Positions 10,334 to 21,157 of a DNA stretch of 64,000 nt are shown in pieces. Both the position numbers and the translations under genes were made by a program. The notes beneath the pieces are model-generated. The model saw only the letters and a list, made by a program, of their open reading frames with translations, had not been told where the DNA came from and did no database searches. Position 1 is the first letter of the stretch, and each line of letters opens with the position of its first letter. Source of the DNA: Cloeon dipterum (taxonomy: Eukaryota > Arthropoda > Insecta > Ephemeroptera > Baetidae); assembly GCF_949628265.1 (NCBI RefSeq), contig NC_088786.1, positions 8,866,001 to 8,930,000 on the forward strand, written 5' to 3'.

Positions 10334-12673
10334 TTAATTTAATTTTTCTTTAATATTTTTAAAAATGCATTTTGTAAGGAAAGACAAGATCTTGGTCCAC
10401 ATGAAGATTATTACTACAACAAACGCAAGAAGGAGTGCAATAACATCGAGTGAGTGCAGTTGAATGAAACTGAAGTGCGCACTAGCAGGCTGGAGATACT
10501 TTGAACCATTGTTGCGAATGACGTGCTCTACCCAAAAAACGGCTTCTTCCAGCGGACTGCTCATTCGGTCTCGAGCCACTGCTGACGCCCTCAGAGCTTT
10601 TTCCTTAAAACTTAAACAAAAAACATTTTAAATATTTTAAAAATACAGTCTCTATAAGAATACAACCTTTCTTCGCTTAAAACATTAAAAATTGCGCCTT
10701 CGAAACTGTCTCTCGTGAAATCTAAATAGCTGACTCGCACACCTATGCCAATTCGCACCACCGTTTCGGCATTTTTGTGTTGGTCAATGTAAAACGGAAT
10801 AACCACCAAAGGCACTCCATGGTGCACGGCTTCGTGGATGCTGAGGCGGCCGCCGTGCGAAATGAACAGCCGGATGTTTTTGTGGCCTGCAATAGAAAAA
10901 TAAAGCCATTTTTAATTCCCAAAAGCCCATTTTTACCGAGAATGTCTTGCTGTGAGAGCCACTTCCTGATCATGACGTTGTCAGGCTTGCCAGGCAAATT
11001 GTCCTCTTCAAATTTCCACAAAACCTTCAGTTTGAGATTGCCAAGAACTAGCAATATGCTATTAATTGTTTCTTTGGGAAGCAGGCCTGCTTTTAACATT
11101 TGTACCAAGGCTCATGTAGATAAATCCCTCTTCAGCGCTGTCCACAAAATCTCTTACGCTCTGAATGTGTTAAATTAACTAAATTAGAATTAAAGAGAGG
11201 TTGTTATATAAATCCATGAGCTTGCGTTTAGCGTTAACATGCTGCGTGTAATTTATTTCATCAGAAAGAAAAACTATTTGTTTAAGTTCTTAATTAAATT
11301 ATTCAATTATTATACATGAATAATAATTATTAAAAATTTTGAAATCGACTGAATACAATTTTACTTGGTAGAGCTAAAAAAATAACTGTAGTTTAGTATA
11401 CAATCAAAAATAAATAAATAAAATTAAATATTTACCACTTGTAGATTAGCTACATTGCTTGATCTACATTGCAAACAACCGACTTCCTTTGCATTTGGAG
11501 GCAAAATCCTCGCCAAGTCGAAACCTTGAGGACCAGAGTTCATAAGAAAAAAGTCAATTTTTTTCACTGCCTCCTCGATTTTTTCAGCAATACTCCCAAA
11601 CACTTCATTGGCCAGCGATTGTTGCTTCTTTAAATACTCGTTGTACAAGTATTTTTCGTAGTAAAGACAAATAAAATTGATAAAGCGATCAAGAAACTTC
11701 ATTGGCGTGCTGCAAGTATAAATATCATTCTTAATTTTTATTAGAATTTTATAGAGTTGCTTTTAAAATAATTATAAAACTGCGGCATTACGAAAGTGGA
11801 AGTTCTTAGTATAACAAGTCGCAATGACTGGATTTGATTTAAAGAGGAAAGCTATAAATTGAAATCATATTTTCCAACCTAAATGAAAAAACGGGCTGAG
11901 CGAACACTGAAGGGTAGTTTTCAGCGCCGATCATTTGCCAGTTCCATTGCCCGTCGCCGAACGCATTAATCGCAACGATGGGCACTCCAAATCCAGTAAG
12001 CATACTCAAAAAGCTTTCGCTGTAGTGCATCTCGAGTATAATCAAATCGAAACGATGCTCTCTGTCGACCAAAAATCGTTTCACAACATCACTTTTGACT
12101 TGCACTCGGCTGATCTCAAACGCACGCTGCCAAATTTTATCTGTCTGCTCTTTGACACCGAGTTGAGCGAAACTAAGGGTCACACTGGCGTCGAAGTGAC
12201 CTCCAATATTATAAAAGCTGCAAAAATAAGTTTTAATTTGGAGAATTTTAGTTGGGGAAAATCAATTTTTCTAAACTATCGAATATTTTGCCATGGAATA
12301 TTTTTTCACATTTCTTATAAAAAAATATGTGAGTATAAATATATTTGAAATATTTTTCTCTCTAAGTGATCATGATTTTAATATTTTTATGTGATTCATT
12401 TTGGACTATTGATTTTCCATTTTTAACATTTTTTGTAGCTTATTATAACCTGATTCCTGTCTTGTTTTGAGCAGAAAACGGAGAGAGCACAGTCACCTGG
12501 TGTCCCTTTTCCGCCAATGCCTCCAGAAGGCACCTGTTCCAAATTCCGTGACTCGGCGACACCATTGGAGTTACGGCCAGAATTTTAGAGCCGCCGGCGA
12601 GCTCAGCTTTTGTCATCAGCATCACAACGAACATGACCGCGAGCGGGCGCAGGATAAAGAGCCGCGTGTGCAT
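10334..12673 (-). CDS. UGT-E: UDP-glycosyltransferase with a single-base frameshift
   Basis: First gene of the second clade. Exons: 12673-12450, 12217-11879, 11709-11436, 11160-10937, 10886-10667, 10610-10334. Signal peptide at the N-terminus, catalytic H42 in VSPSH, Asp in HRFDLIIL, signature FISHGGRLSIHEAVHHGVP, one C-terminal span, tail KEKLN (KxKxx retrieval). Exon 4 is 224 bases where every paralogue has 223. The frame breaks just after LGTNVK, in a run of four A (11091-11094 on the plus strand); dropping one base restores the alignment to F and G. The signature also has His where all others have Gln (STQEA or SAQEA). This is either a young pseudogene or an assembly error in a homopolymer; everything else in the gene is intact. 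Confidence 0.82.
11161..11435 (-). other. Intron 3 of UGT-E
   Basis: A 275-base AT-rich intron, longer than the 50-60 bases at the equivalent place in most paralogues. No other feature is seen in it. Confidence 0.7.
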
Positions 12674-12946
12674 GCTGGGAGCAGCTAGACGAACGACTGC
12701 GATCCAGAAGACTCTTGTTAACTATTATACAAATAGTAACAGTCGTCCCACACTCCAGCGTAATTTGAATACGCTTCCTCTGCAGCATCACTAATGTCAC
12801 CAGCAGCTGTTATCAGTTACCATAAATTATAAGCGCTCTTGGATAAAACTTTATTTCTGAACAAAGAAATTTCTTGAAGTTCTATGATAAATTTTTTGTC
12901 ACCATAAAAATGAAGAAAACATTATTGTTCTTAAAAGACGAGCAAG

Positions 12947-12952
12947 TTTATT
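12947..12952 (-). terminator. AATAAA overlapping the UGT-F stop codon
   Basis: On the minus strand the end reads CAATAAAC: the TAA stop is inside AATAAA. UGT-I has the same arrangement at 21152-21157. If used, the 3' UTR would be only about 15-30 bases. Confidence 0.5.
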
Positions 12953-14925
12953 GAATTTTGACTTTCTCCTTCTTTGAGCAGAGGAACTTTTTCAAGAGGA
13001 ACGCAATTAGAACAAGAGGTGAGAGCAGAAATGCAATCACGTCGATTGAATGGAGCTGGATCCAGTTGAGGTGCTGGCCGGCCGGTCGCAAGTGCTTTGC
13101 TCCTTTGTGCCGAATAACGTACTCGATCCAAAAAATTGCCTCTTCCAACGGCGTGTGCAGCGTGTCTTTGGCGATCGACGAGTACCGCTGAGCGTTTTCT
13201 CTGTAACTATAATAATAGATTTTGTATTATTTTAATCATTTGAATGATATAACTGTTATTTATTACAACGGATTATTAAGCACTTCTTGAATGGCCTGGG
13301 CAAACTTCTCTCTGGTGAATTTCAAAAACTCTAAAGAAACTCCGACGCCCGTGTTGATTGCTTTTGCTCCGTTTTTGTACTGATCAGCGAAAAAAGGAAT
13401 GACAACGAGCGGCACGCCGTGGTAATTTGCCTCTTGAGTGCTGAGCCGGCCACCGTGCGTAATGAAAGCTCGCATATTATTGTGGCCTATAATAATTTAA
13501 AAATTAGGTTAGGATGCTTCGAACACACTTATCAAATCTTGGGATTGCCTAATACGTCCTGCTGAGAAAGCCACTTGTTGATTAGGACATTCTTTGGTTT
13601 GCCAGGCAGGTCGTCGTCCTCAAATTTCCACAAAACCTTTAGTTTCAGAGAGCCAAAAACTTCCAAAATCTCCTTTTTCACTTCAGTTGGAAGATCGGTA
13701 CTCTTGATATTAGACCCAAGGCTGAAGAAAATGAATCCGTCCGTTGCACTGTCCAGGAATTCTCTGACGTTCTAATCAACATGAGTGTGAAAATTTCCAT
13801 ATATAAAATTTATATCTTTTACGGGTTGGAGTTTGCTTGGGTCAGCTGGTCTGCACTGCAGGCAGCCTACTTCCTTAAAATTCGGCGGCAGGGCCCTGCC
13901 TAAGTCCACGCCTGGAGGTCCATTATTTACCAAGAAAAAGTCGAAATTCCTTTCAACCTCGTCTATTTGAGCCGCTTCATTTCCGAAAGCATGTTTTGCC
14001 AAGGCCTGTTGGACTTTGAGGGAATTACTTCTCTTAATGCGATCGTAGACTAGAACCATGAAATTGATAACTCTTTGAGGGAATGTCATTGGGTACCTGA
14101 AAAAACACACTAAATTAAAAAAATGAGTACACAAATTTAAATAAAAAATATTTTGCCTCAAAAAAAGATCTGTAATAATAAATTGGCATCAAATATGAAA
14201 CAAAAAAACATTGAGAACAGCAAAAAGTTCATACTTGTAAGGCAGAATAGAACTAGGGAATATTGAAGAGCGAACATCAACCCCGAACGCGTCCCAGTTC
14301 CACCATGCGTCAGCGTAGGCGTTGATTCCAACAATCGGTGCTTGGAATTTAGGCAAAATTGCCGTGAAAACGTCGCTGAAGCACATCTCAAGGATGACAA
14401 GGTCGTACTTTTCTTTATTGTTGATCAGCAGCCTTTTGGACACTTCCGATTGAACTTGACCGGGGTTCACTTCTGTAGAAAAATCCCAGAATGCATCGAC
14501 GTTGCCTTTGACACTCAAATGGGCATATTCGAGGAAGTTCTCATCTTCCATTAGCCCACCGATATCATGGTAGCTTAAATAGAAAAGTTTTTATTTTAAC
14601 AAAACGGTCGTTTGTTTTAAATATTATAAAAAATGATCTTTAAACGAAAAAAAGCAAAAAAAGGATTACAAATTTTAGAATAAAAAATTACCAAGGTAGA
14701 AATATAAATTCACCTGATTCCAGTCCTGTTCTTGCCCACGAAAGGGATGATAGCGGTGACGTCATGGCCCTTGTCGGCCAGCCCCTCGAACAGGGCACGA
14801 TTCCAGATGCCGTGGCTTGGCGAGATGACGGGCGCGATGGCCAGGATTTTGGCACCGAGCGTCTGCTGGCACCCGGCAAACAAAAAAGTGAGAGCGAGCG
14901 CCACAGATAACAGGCGCAGCCTCAT
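12948..14925 (-). CDS. UGT-F: full-length UDP-glycosyltransferase, paired with UGT-I
   Basis: Exons: 14925-14714, 14573-14235, 14096-13823, 13771-13549, 13486-13267, 13206-12948, giving about 508 residues. Signal peptide MRLRLLSVALALTF..., catalytic H38 in SPSH, Asp in KYDLVILEM, a conserved KEVGCLQCRPA segment, signature FITHGGRLSTQEANYHGVP, membrane span, tail KVKIQ (KxKxx ER retrieval). Intron 4 starts with GC, not GT (exon ends 13549, intron begins GCAATC); the 223-base exon length shared with all paralogues supports this. UGT-I has the same GC donor. The stop codon overlaps an AATAAA poly(A) signal (12947-12952), so the 3' UTR is probably very short. Confidence 0.93.
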
Positions 14926-14975
14926 CTCGTTGATTTCACCTCGCTTGGCTGACTACTGTAACTGCGATGCGAGCA

Positions 14976-14987
14976 TGACCAAAGTCA
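14976..14987. promoter_or_regulatory. TGACCAAAGTCA element upstream of UGT-F
   Basis: A near-palindromic element about 51 bases before the UGT-F ATG. UGT-I has GACCAAAGTCA at 23751-23761, 48 bases before its ATG, inside a longer conserved stretch (GACCAAAGTCAAATTG). It resembles an everted pair of nuclear-receptor half sites; the binding factor is inferred only. Confidence 0.35.
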
Positions 14988-15047
14988 AATTGCTTGATAG
15001 AGCCCGTGGCTCCCTCTAAAACTGATTGCAATGACAATCTCCACTTG

Positions 15048-15547
15048 TGTTGCCAATCATGAGAGTCAGCCTTCAAAACTTTTCCTCGCCTGATTTTGAT
15101 TAATTTAACTTTCCAATGATTTCTATTTTGAATTAATGTGTTTTGAAAATATCAGTGTAAATATAGCGTTAATTTTATTCATTAACAGTGCAAATCAAGT
15201 AATTTGCAATTAGCTAAATGCTCTCTTTCATAAAAATTAGCTTAAGAGAAGATAGAAAATAAATTTTAAATTGTATTCTATATTAAATATAACCCTGTAA
15301 AATACATGGTTTGGTGATGTTTTGAGCCCTGTATCTTTTTTTTTTAGAAAATCATATTTATTGGAAAAAACATTACAAGTCCAGCCAATTCAAGACGAAT
15401 TGACGGCTGGTATCTTGTAATCATTTTCTTAAAGACAGATTAAATTCCTCTCTTACTCGTGGATATTTAATTTTATTTGTACCTTTTCTTTCTTTTAATT
15501 TTGTCAATATATGTTATGAAAAAGTTTAGAATTCTCGATTTATGCAC
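15048..15547. other. Intergenic, UGT-F upstream / UGT-G downstream
   Basis: AT-rich, no gene seen. It holds the hairpin at 15372-15421, listed separately. Confidence 0.65.
15372..15421. repeat. 50-base inverted repeat (hairpin)
   Basis: Two nested arms pair. ATTACAAG (15372-15379) pairs with CTTGTAAT (15414-15421). CCAGCCAATTC (15381-15391) pairs with GAATT plus GGCTGG (15397-15401, 15405-15410), with GAC bulged. That is 19 base pairs around a 5-base loop. It could be a remnant of a small transposon end or a structured 3' RNA element; no target-site duplication was identified. Confidence 0.6.
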
Positions 15548-17865
15548 TTAATTGGTTTTAATTTTATTTTGTTTTCTCCTGCAGAGAAGCTTGAGCAAAA
15601 CAACAATTGGAGCAGTAATAGTCAGCAGGAAAAGCACGATTACGTCCAGCGAGTGGAGTTGGAACCAATTCAAATGGTGTCCTGCGGTTCGAAGGTGTTT
15701 AGTGCCGTTGTGTCGAATCATGTACTCGACCCAAAACACAGCCTCTTCTAGCGGCGTGTTGATTCTGTCCTTTGCGATTGCCGAGCGAACCCAAGCCTTT
15801 TCTTTGAACCTGATTTAATGAAAATTTAGAATTATACTGATTTAAATGATCATCAAATAATTTACAGTGGATTATTTAAAACTTCATTAACACTCCATTC
15901 GAATTTCTCCTTTGTGAACAGCAAAAACTCCAGCTTGAGGCCAACTCCGGTTTTTACAACTGCTTCCGCGTTCTTGTGCTGGTCCAGGAAAAAAGGGATT
16001 GCCAACATTGGTGTCCCGTGGTAGGTGGCCTCTTGTGTGCTCAAACGTCCACCGTGCGTGATAAAAAGGCGAGCGTTTTTGTGGCCTGTCGTTAGCATAA
16101 AATAAATTAATAAGTTTTGGAGCAGCAGGGCATGCTTCTGTACACGGAAAACCAAATTGTAATTGTTTCCCAAAATTTCAAGCGTTAATCAGCTTACCAA
16201 GAACATCCTGCTGCGAAAGCCACTTATTAATCATCACATTATTTGGTTTTCCTGGAAGATCGTCTCTTTCGAACTTCCACAAAACCTTAAGCTTCAGCTT
16301 GCCAAAAACTTCTAATATCCCATCAATCACTTGTTGCGGCAGCATGATGCTCTTGACGTTTGTGCCAAGACTGAAGAAAATAAAGCCGTCGTTCGCACTG
16401 TCGAGGAACTCTTTCACTTCCTAAAATAATTTTAATAACGAAATATCGGCAAGACAGGGAATGGATCGAAACGGGCCTTTTGTGATGTTTGTTTAAGACA
16501 CTGGTGCGTGCCACACAATTTCCCCGAAGTCACAAGAAACAATTTTATTAAATAAATTTATTGAAATTTTATTTAAATATATTTTTTATGATTTCTTTTG
16601 ATAGATAAAAATAATGACCTTTTGTAGCTTGTCAGGATTCGCTGGCCTGCACTGAAGACAGCCTACTTCCTTGACATTTGGTGGTAAAATTCTGCCAGGA
16701 TCGACTCCTGGAGGACCAGAGTTGATGATCATGAACTCCAAATTGTACAATACGTCTTCGATTTTTGCCACGTCATTTCCGAATTTTTCATAAGCGAGTG
16801 CCTGCTGCTTCTTCAAATACTGTCCGTAATGGTATTTGTCGTAGTAAAGCGTGAGAAAGTTTGCCGTTCGTTCGAAAAAACTCATTGGCGTTCTAAAATA
16901 TAAAATAAAGTTATGCATTATCAAAATAAATTTTAAAACATTTGTACACGTAAGATAAAAGAGGCTGTACGTAAACCGAGGGATAATTATCCACGTTGAG
17001 GAAGTCCCAATTCCAAAATCCATCGGCGTAAGCGTCAATCGCGAAAATCGGTGCTTTGAATCTTGGCAAGATCGACGCAAAATGCTCTCCAAAGCAAAGC
17101 TCGAATATGATCAAATCGAACTTCTCATCGCTTTCAGACAGTTCATGCAGTTTTTTTGCAGCGCTCGATTCGATTTGCATCATACCAATTGCTGAAGCAT
17201 AATCCCAAACCGCTTCCACGTGCTCTTTTGTGCTGAGACTCATCAAGTCTAGCACTCCTTCATCGGGAAAGGTCCCCTCGATCTCAAAGTAGCTGCAAGA
17301 GTTCAATAACAGAGTCAAAAATTATTAAAAATATAAAATCTCAATGGACGTAAACAGCTTGATTTGACAAGACATCAAATATAAAAAACATATTGTAAAC
17401 TTATCCTCCTTCAGTAAAGCGTTGATTTTTGCCCTTAGTTTATTTTAAAATTTAAATTAATAATGACAGTTAATTGTCATTAAATTTTAGGCAAAATGCT
17501 CAAAATTTCCTAAAAATGCAGTTTTAAAGCATTATTTCACTTGGTTCCAATGAAAATTTAAAATCATTTAATGAGCGTACAAAATCCGATATTGCTTGCG
17601 AAATTAGAATACTTAAAAATCTTTCAGATATTCAGTTAAATTTTTATTCTTATCAAAACTACCTGATTCCAGTTTTATTTTTTCCAACGAACGGCATGAA
17701 TGCCGTGACCTGGTGTCCCCTTTCCGCCAAAGCCTCCAGCAAAACTCTGTTCCATATTCCGTGGCTGGGCGACGGCAGTGGAGTAATCGCGAGGATTTTG
17801 GAAGAGTCAGCTCGCCAAGCCAAAGAAATTAGGACAATGAGGTGCGATAACAATAAGCGGCGCAT
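15548..17865 (-). CDS. UGT-G: full-length UDP-glycosyltransferase, paired with UGT-H
   Basis: Exons: 17865-17663, 17292-16948, 16892-16619, 16420-16198, 16085-15866, 15809-15548, giving about 508 residues with all introns GT-AG. Signal peptide MRRLLLSHLIVLIS..., catalytic H35 in PSPSH, Asp in EKFDLIIFEL, signature FITHGGRLSTQEATYHGTP, then IPFFLDQHKNAE. Exon 2 is two codons longer (345 bases) than in E, F and I, and UGT-H shares this length. The C-terminal span runs through VIVLFLLTITAPIVVLLKLL, and the tail ends KIKTN, a KxKxx ER-retrieval signal. Intron 1 is 370 bases. The promoter contains TCAAGGTCA. Confidence 0.93.
17293..17662 (-). other. Intron 1 of UGT-G
   Basis: A 370-base AT-rich intron. 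Nothing else recognised in it. Confidence 0.7.
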
Positions 17866-17992
17866 GATAGCTGGTCTGCTGCCGACCGCTGCTGCAGACG
17901 GACTGAATGGACTGCTAACGCTGCAGTATTAAAACGATGGTGAAAAACTCCACCTCTCATCTTAGTGAGAGCGAAATCATTTTCAAGGTCAG

Positions 17993-18001
17993 CGCGCGGC
18001 T
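17993..18001 (+). promoter_or_regulatory. TCAAGGTCA nuclear-receptor-type site upstream of UGT-G
   Basis: A perfect extended half site 128 bases from the UGT-G ATG. UGT-H has TCAAGGTCCA at 21064-21073 in the same orientation and at a similar distance (113). Both lie behind a shared CCACCTCTC element. Confidence 0.42.
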
Positions 18002-18743
18002 CCTCTACTCTGTTTATCATATTTTTGCCTAAAATAAATTGCTATCATCTTTGAGAAAAACAGCCAGTGGGATTTTGACTGCCTGTTTTTATTCATTTGC
18101 AATCGATGGGTACCGATAAGCGTTTTCGTTGATGTTTTTGTTACAGCAAAAAATTTATTTTGTAGGAAAGGTAGATTGTACTGCTTTAAACATATGACAA
18201 ACTCAATAAAACCCTATTCATCTCACATTATAAATGCTCTGAACGCACATTCTCTTATCACTCAATGTAAATTCAAGGCTTCTTCATTCTTATTGGAGAA
18301 AACACCAGAAAGTAATTTGAGATTATATTAACCAAACATATTTAATTTATCGAATAGTGACCTCGAATTTTAAGTAATTTTAAAATTACAAAACCTGGCT
18401 AGATCAAGATAAAGTTTAGCTTCCCAAAAAGGTTTTTCATTTTTTAGTTCTAATTTTTCAAGATAAACAACGTTTAAAAATATTGCAAAACCCTATTTAA
18501 AATTCTAAATTGGGGTCAAAATCATCAATTTCAACAATTTACTGTACAAAAATATTGGGAACAGTTTTATGAAATAACATTTTCTGCTGGTTCATTTTAA
18601 GAAACCTCTACTACTCACGAGTTTCTATATCCATCGATTAAAGTCGTGGTCAATCTATTTTTTATGTTTTTTTTTTTTTTTTTTAGAAATTTGGCTTTTT
18701 CAATGAAAACACTTATAAATTTCAACTTGATTGCATGTATATC
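18002..18743. other. Intergenic, UGT-G upstream / UGT-H downstream
   Basis: AT-rich, no gene seen. It contains a run of 18 T at 18667-18684. Confidence 0.65.
18667..18684. repeat. T18 homopolymer
   Basis: Uninterrupted run of 18 T just downstream of the UGT-H stop codon. It may be a poly(A)-derived tail or simple slippage. Confidence 0.8.
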
Positions 18744-20951
18744 TTAATCATTTTTAATTTTCCGTTGTTTTTTCCTGCACAGAAGCTTCAACAATACAAC
18801 AATTGGAGCAGTAATTGTAAGAAGTAAAAACGCTATCACGTCTAGCGAATAGAGCTGGCAACAATTCAAATGGTGTTCTGCGGGTCGGAGGTGTTTGGTG
18901 CCGTTGTGTCGAATCATATACTCGACCCAAAATACAGCCTCTTCTAGTGGTGTGGTGATTCTGTCTTTTGCGATTGCGGATCGGATCTGCGCACTTTCTT
19001 TGTACCTATAATTTCGTTATATGAATTAAATATAATCCTCTTTTTGGTTTTAAATTGCAATACCGAGGATTATTCAACACTTCGTGAATGCTCCACTCGA
19101 ATTTTTCTTTAGTGAATTGTAAGAACCCAAGCTTGAGACCAACTCCTGCTTTAACGACGGTTTCTGCGTTCTTGTGCTGGTCCAGCATGAAGGGTATCGC
19201 CAACATTGGCGTTCCGTGGTAGGTGGCTTCTTGTGCACTTAACCGTCCGCCGTGCGTGATAAATAGGCGAGCGTTTTTATGGCCTTAAATTTTCAGTTTA
19301 GGATTGAATTACAAGCTTTCCAAAAATCAGCTTACCAAGGACATCCTGCTGTGAAAGCCACTTGTTAATCATGACATTATTCGGTTTTCCCGGAAGATCA
19401 TCATTTTCGAACTTCCATAAAACCTTAAGCTTCAGCTTGCCGAAAACTTCTAATATTCCGTCAATCACTTCTTGCGGCAGCATTGTACTTTTGACGTTTG
19501 TGCCCAGACTGAAGAAAATAAAGCCGTCGTTTGCACCGTCAAGGAACTCTCGTACTTCCTGTAATTACACAACAAATGAAAAAGAGATTTTAGCTTTTTT
19601 GTATTGGTTTGTCCATAAAGGGATTCTTTTACAATTATTAATTTAGAAACAAATTTATTTTTTTTGGATCAGATTAATAATAAAAAAGTCACAACCTTTT
19701 GAAGCTTTTCAGGATTTACGGGTCTGCATTGCAAACAGCCTACTTCCTTGACATTCGGAGGTAAAATCCTTCCTGGATCAACTCCTGGAGGGCCAGAGTT
19801 AATGATCATAAACTCCAAATTGTACAATACGTCTTCGATTTTCGCCACATCATTTCCGAATTTGGCGTAAGCATGAGCTTGTTGCCTCTTCAAATACTGT
19901 CCATAATGGTACTTGTCGTAGTAAAGCGTGAGAAAGTTTGCTACTCGTTCGAAAAAACTCATTGGTGATCTAAAAAAAATTATTAATTATAGCTAACAAT
20001 ATTAACATTTTAAAAGATGCGCACACGTATGACAAAACGGACTGCACGTAAACCGAGGGTTGATTATTCACGTTGAGGAAGTCCCAGTTCCAGAATCCAT
20101 CTGCGTAAGCGTTTATAGCGAAAATTGGCGCTTTAAACCTCGGAAAGAGAGAAGCAAAATGCTCTCCATAGCAGAGCTCGAATATGATCAAATCGAATTT
20201 CTCATCGCTTTCAGAAAGTTCCTGCAGTTTTTTCGCGGCGCTCGATTCGATTTGCAATGCACCGATTGCTAAGGCATATTCCCAAATTGCTTCCACATGC
20301 CCTTTTGGGCCGAGATTCGTCAATTCTAGAACTCCTTCGTCAGGGAAGATTCCCTCGATCTCAAAGTAGCTGCAAGATCGAGTTCAATGAGTATTAATAA
20401 TAAAACCCTGGATGGACATAAATAGCATGCACCATATAGTAGTTGTAAGATATCATATCAGGAAGAGTGTATTAATTATCTATTATTTTTATGCCATATC
20501 CCATCTTAAAAATGTTGAAAATTTGATGCTGAGACAATTTATTTGGTTGCTTTGAGATATTTTTTCGTCAAAATTTCCAATTCAATCAATTCTGGGATTT
20601 TCCATCTTTGTTTTCCTTAAGCAAGTTGATGATTCCTCATTGAAGTGCACAATAGTAGTTAATAAAACAGTGCAAAAACAATTTTAGAACAAATAGAGAG
20701 GCTGCGTACTGATTCCTTTGATTTGAAGAATTTTCCCACCTTTACCTGATTCCAGTTTTATTTTTTCCAACGTAAGGCATGAACGCCGTGACCTGGTGTC
20801 CCTTTTCCGCCAAAGCTTCCAGTAGAATCCTGTACCATAATCCGTGGCTAGGTGATGGCAGCGGAGTGATCGCCAGGATTTTTGAAGCATCTACGCCGAA
20901 AGATGCAAAAAGAATAAAGACTACGAGGCGAGATAAAAATTGACGGGGCAT
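18744..20951 (-). CDS. UGT-H: full-length UDP-glycosyltransferase, paired with UGT-G
   Basis: Exons: 20951-20746, 20369-20025, 19969-19696, 19558-19336, 19283-19064, 19005-18744, giving about 509 residues. Exon lengths 2-6 equal those of UGT-G (345, 274, 223, 220, 262). Signal peptide MPRQFLSRLVVFILF..., catalytic H36 in PSPSH, Asp in EKFDLIIFEL, signature FITHGGRLSAQEATYHGTP, then IPFMLDQHKNAE. The last exon runs to a TAA at 18746-18744. Its C-terminal span ends in CRKKQRKIKND, a KxKxx retrieval signal. Relative to G it has extra cysteines before the span (HLNCCQLYS against HLNWFQLHS). Confidence 0.92.
20370..20745 (-). other. Intron 1 of UGT-H
   Basis: A 376-base AT-rich intron at the same position as intron 1 of UGT-G. 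Nothing else recognised. Confidence 0.7.
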
Positions 20952-21063
20952 ATTATTTGCTTCTCTGACAGACTGTCGATCTACTCTGACTGATTAAAAC
21001 TCTAACATAAACGAAATTTTAATTAGAATGCCACCTCTCTTTTTAATGCAAGATAAAAAATTA

Positions 21064-21073
21064 TCAAGGTCCA
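21064..21073 (+). promoter_or_regulatory. TCAAGGTCCA element upstream of UGT-H
   Basis: Counterpart of the TCAAGGTCA site of UGT-G with one inserted C, 113 bases from the UGT-H ATG. Confidence 0.35.
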
Positions 21074-21151
21074 GAGCAAGATTCTCTTTATAGTTTGTTT
21101 TTTACGAAACAGGTTTTTTTAAAACATGATCCATTAATAAAGTAAATAAAT

Positions 21152-21157
21152 TTTATT
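21152..21157 (-). terminator. AATAAA overlapping the UGT-I stop codon
   Basis: Minus strand reads CAATAAAA at the end of UGT-I, with the TAA stop inside the poly(A) signal, as in UGT-F. Confidence 0.5.

Noticed and set aside
12467-12688. Plus-strand frames opposite the signal-peptide exons of the UGT genes (also 14732-15019, 17696-17932, 23477-23734)
   Set aside because: They are shadows of the GC-richer coding strand and repeat from paralogue to paralogue without any domain.
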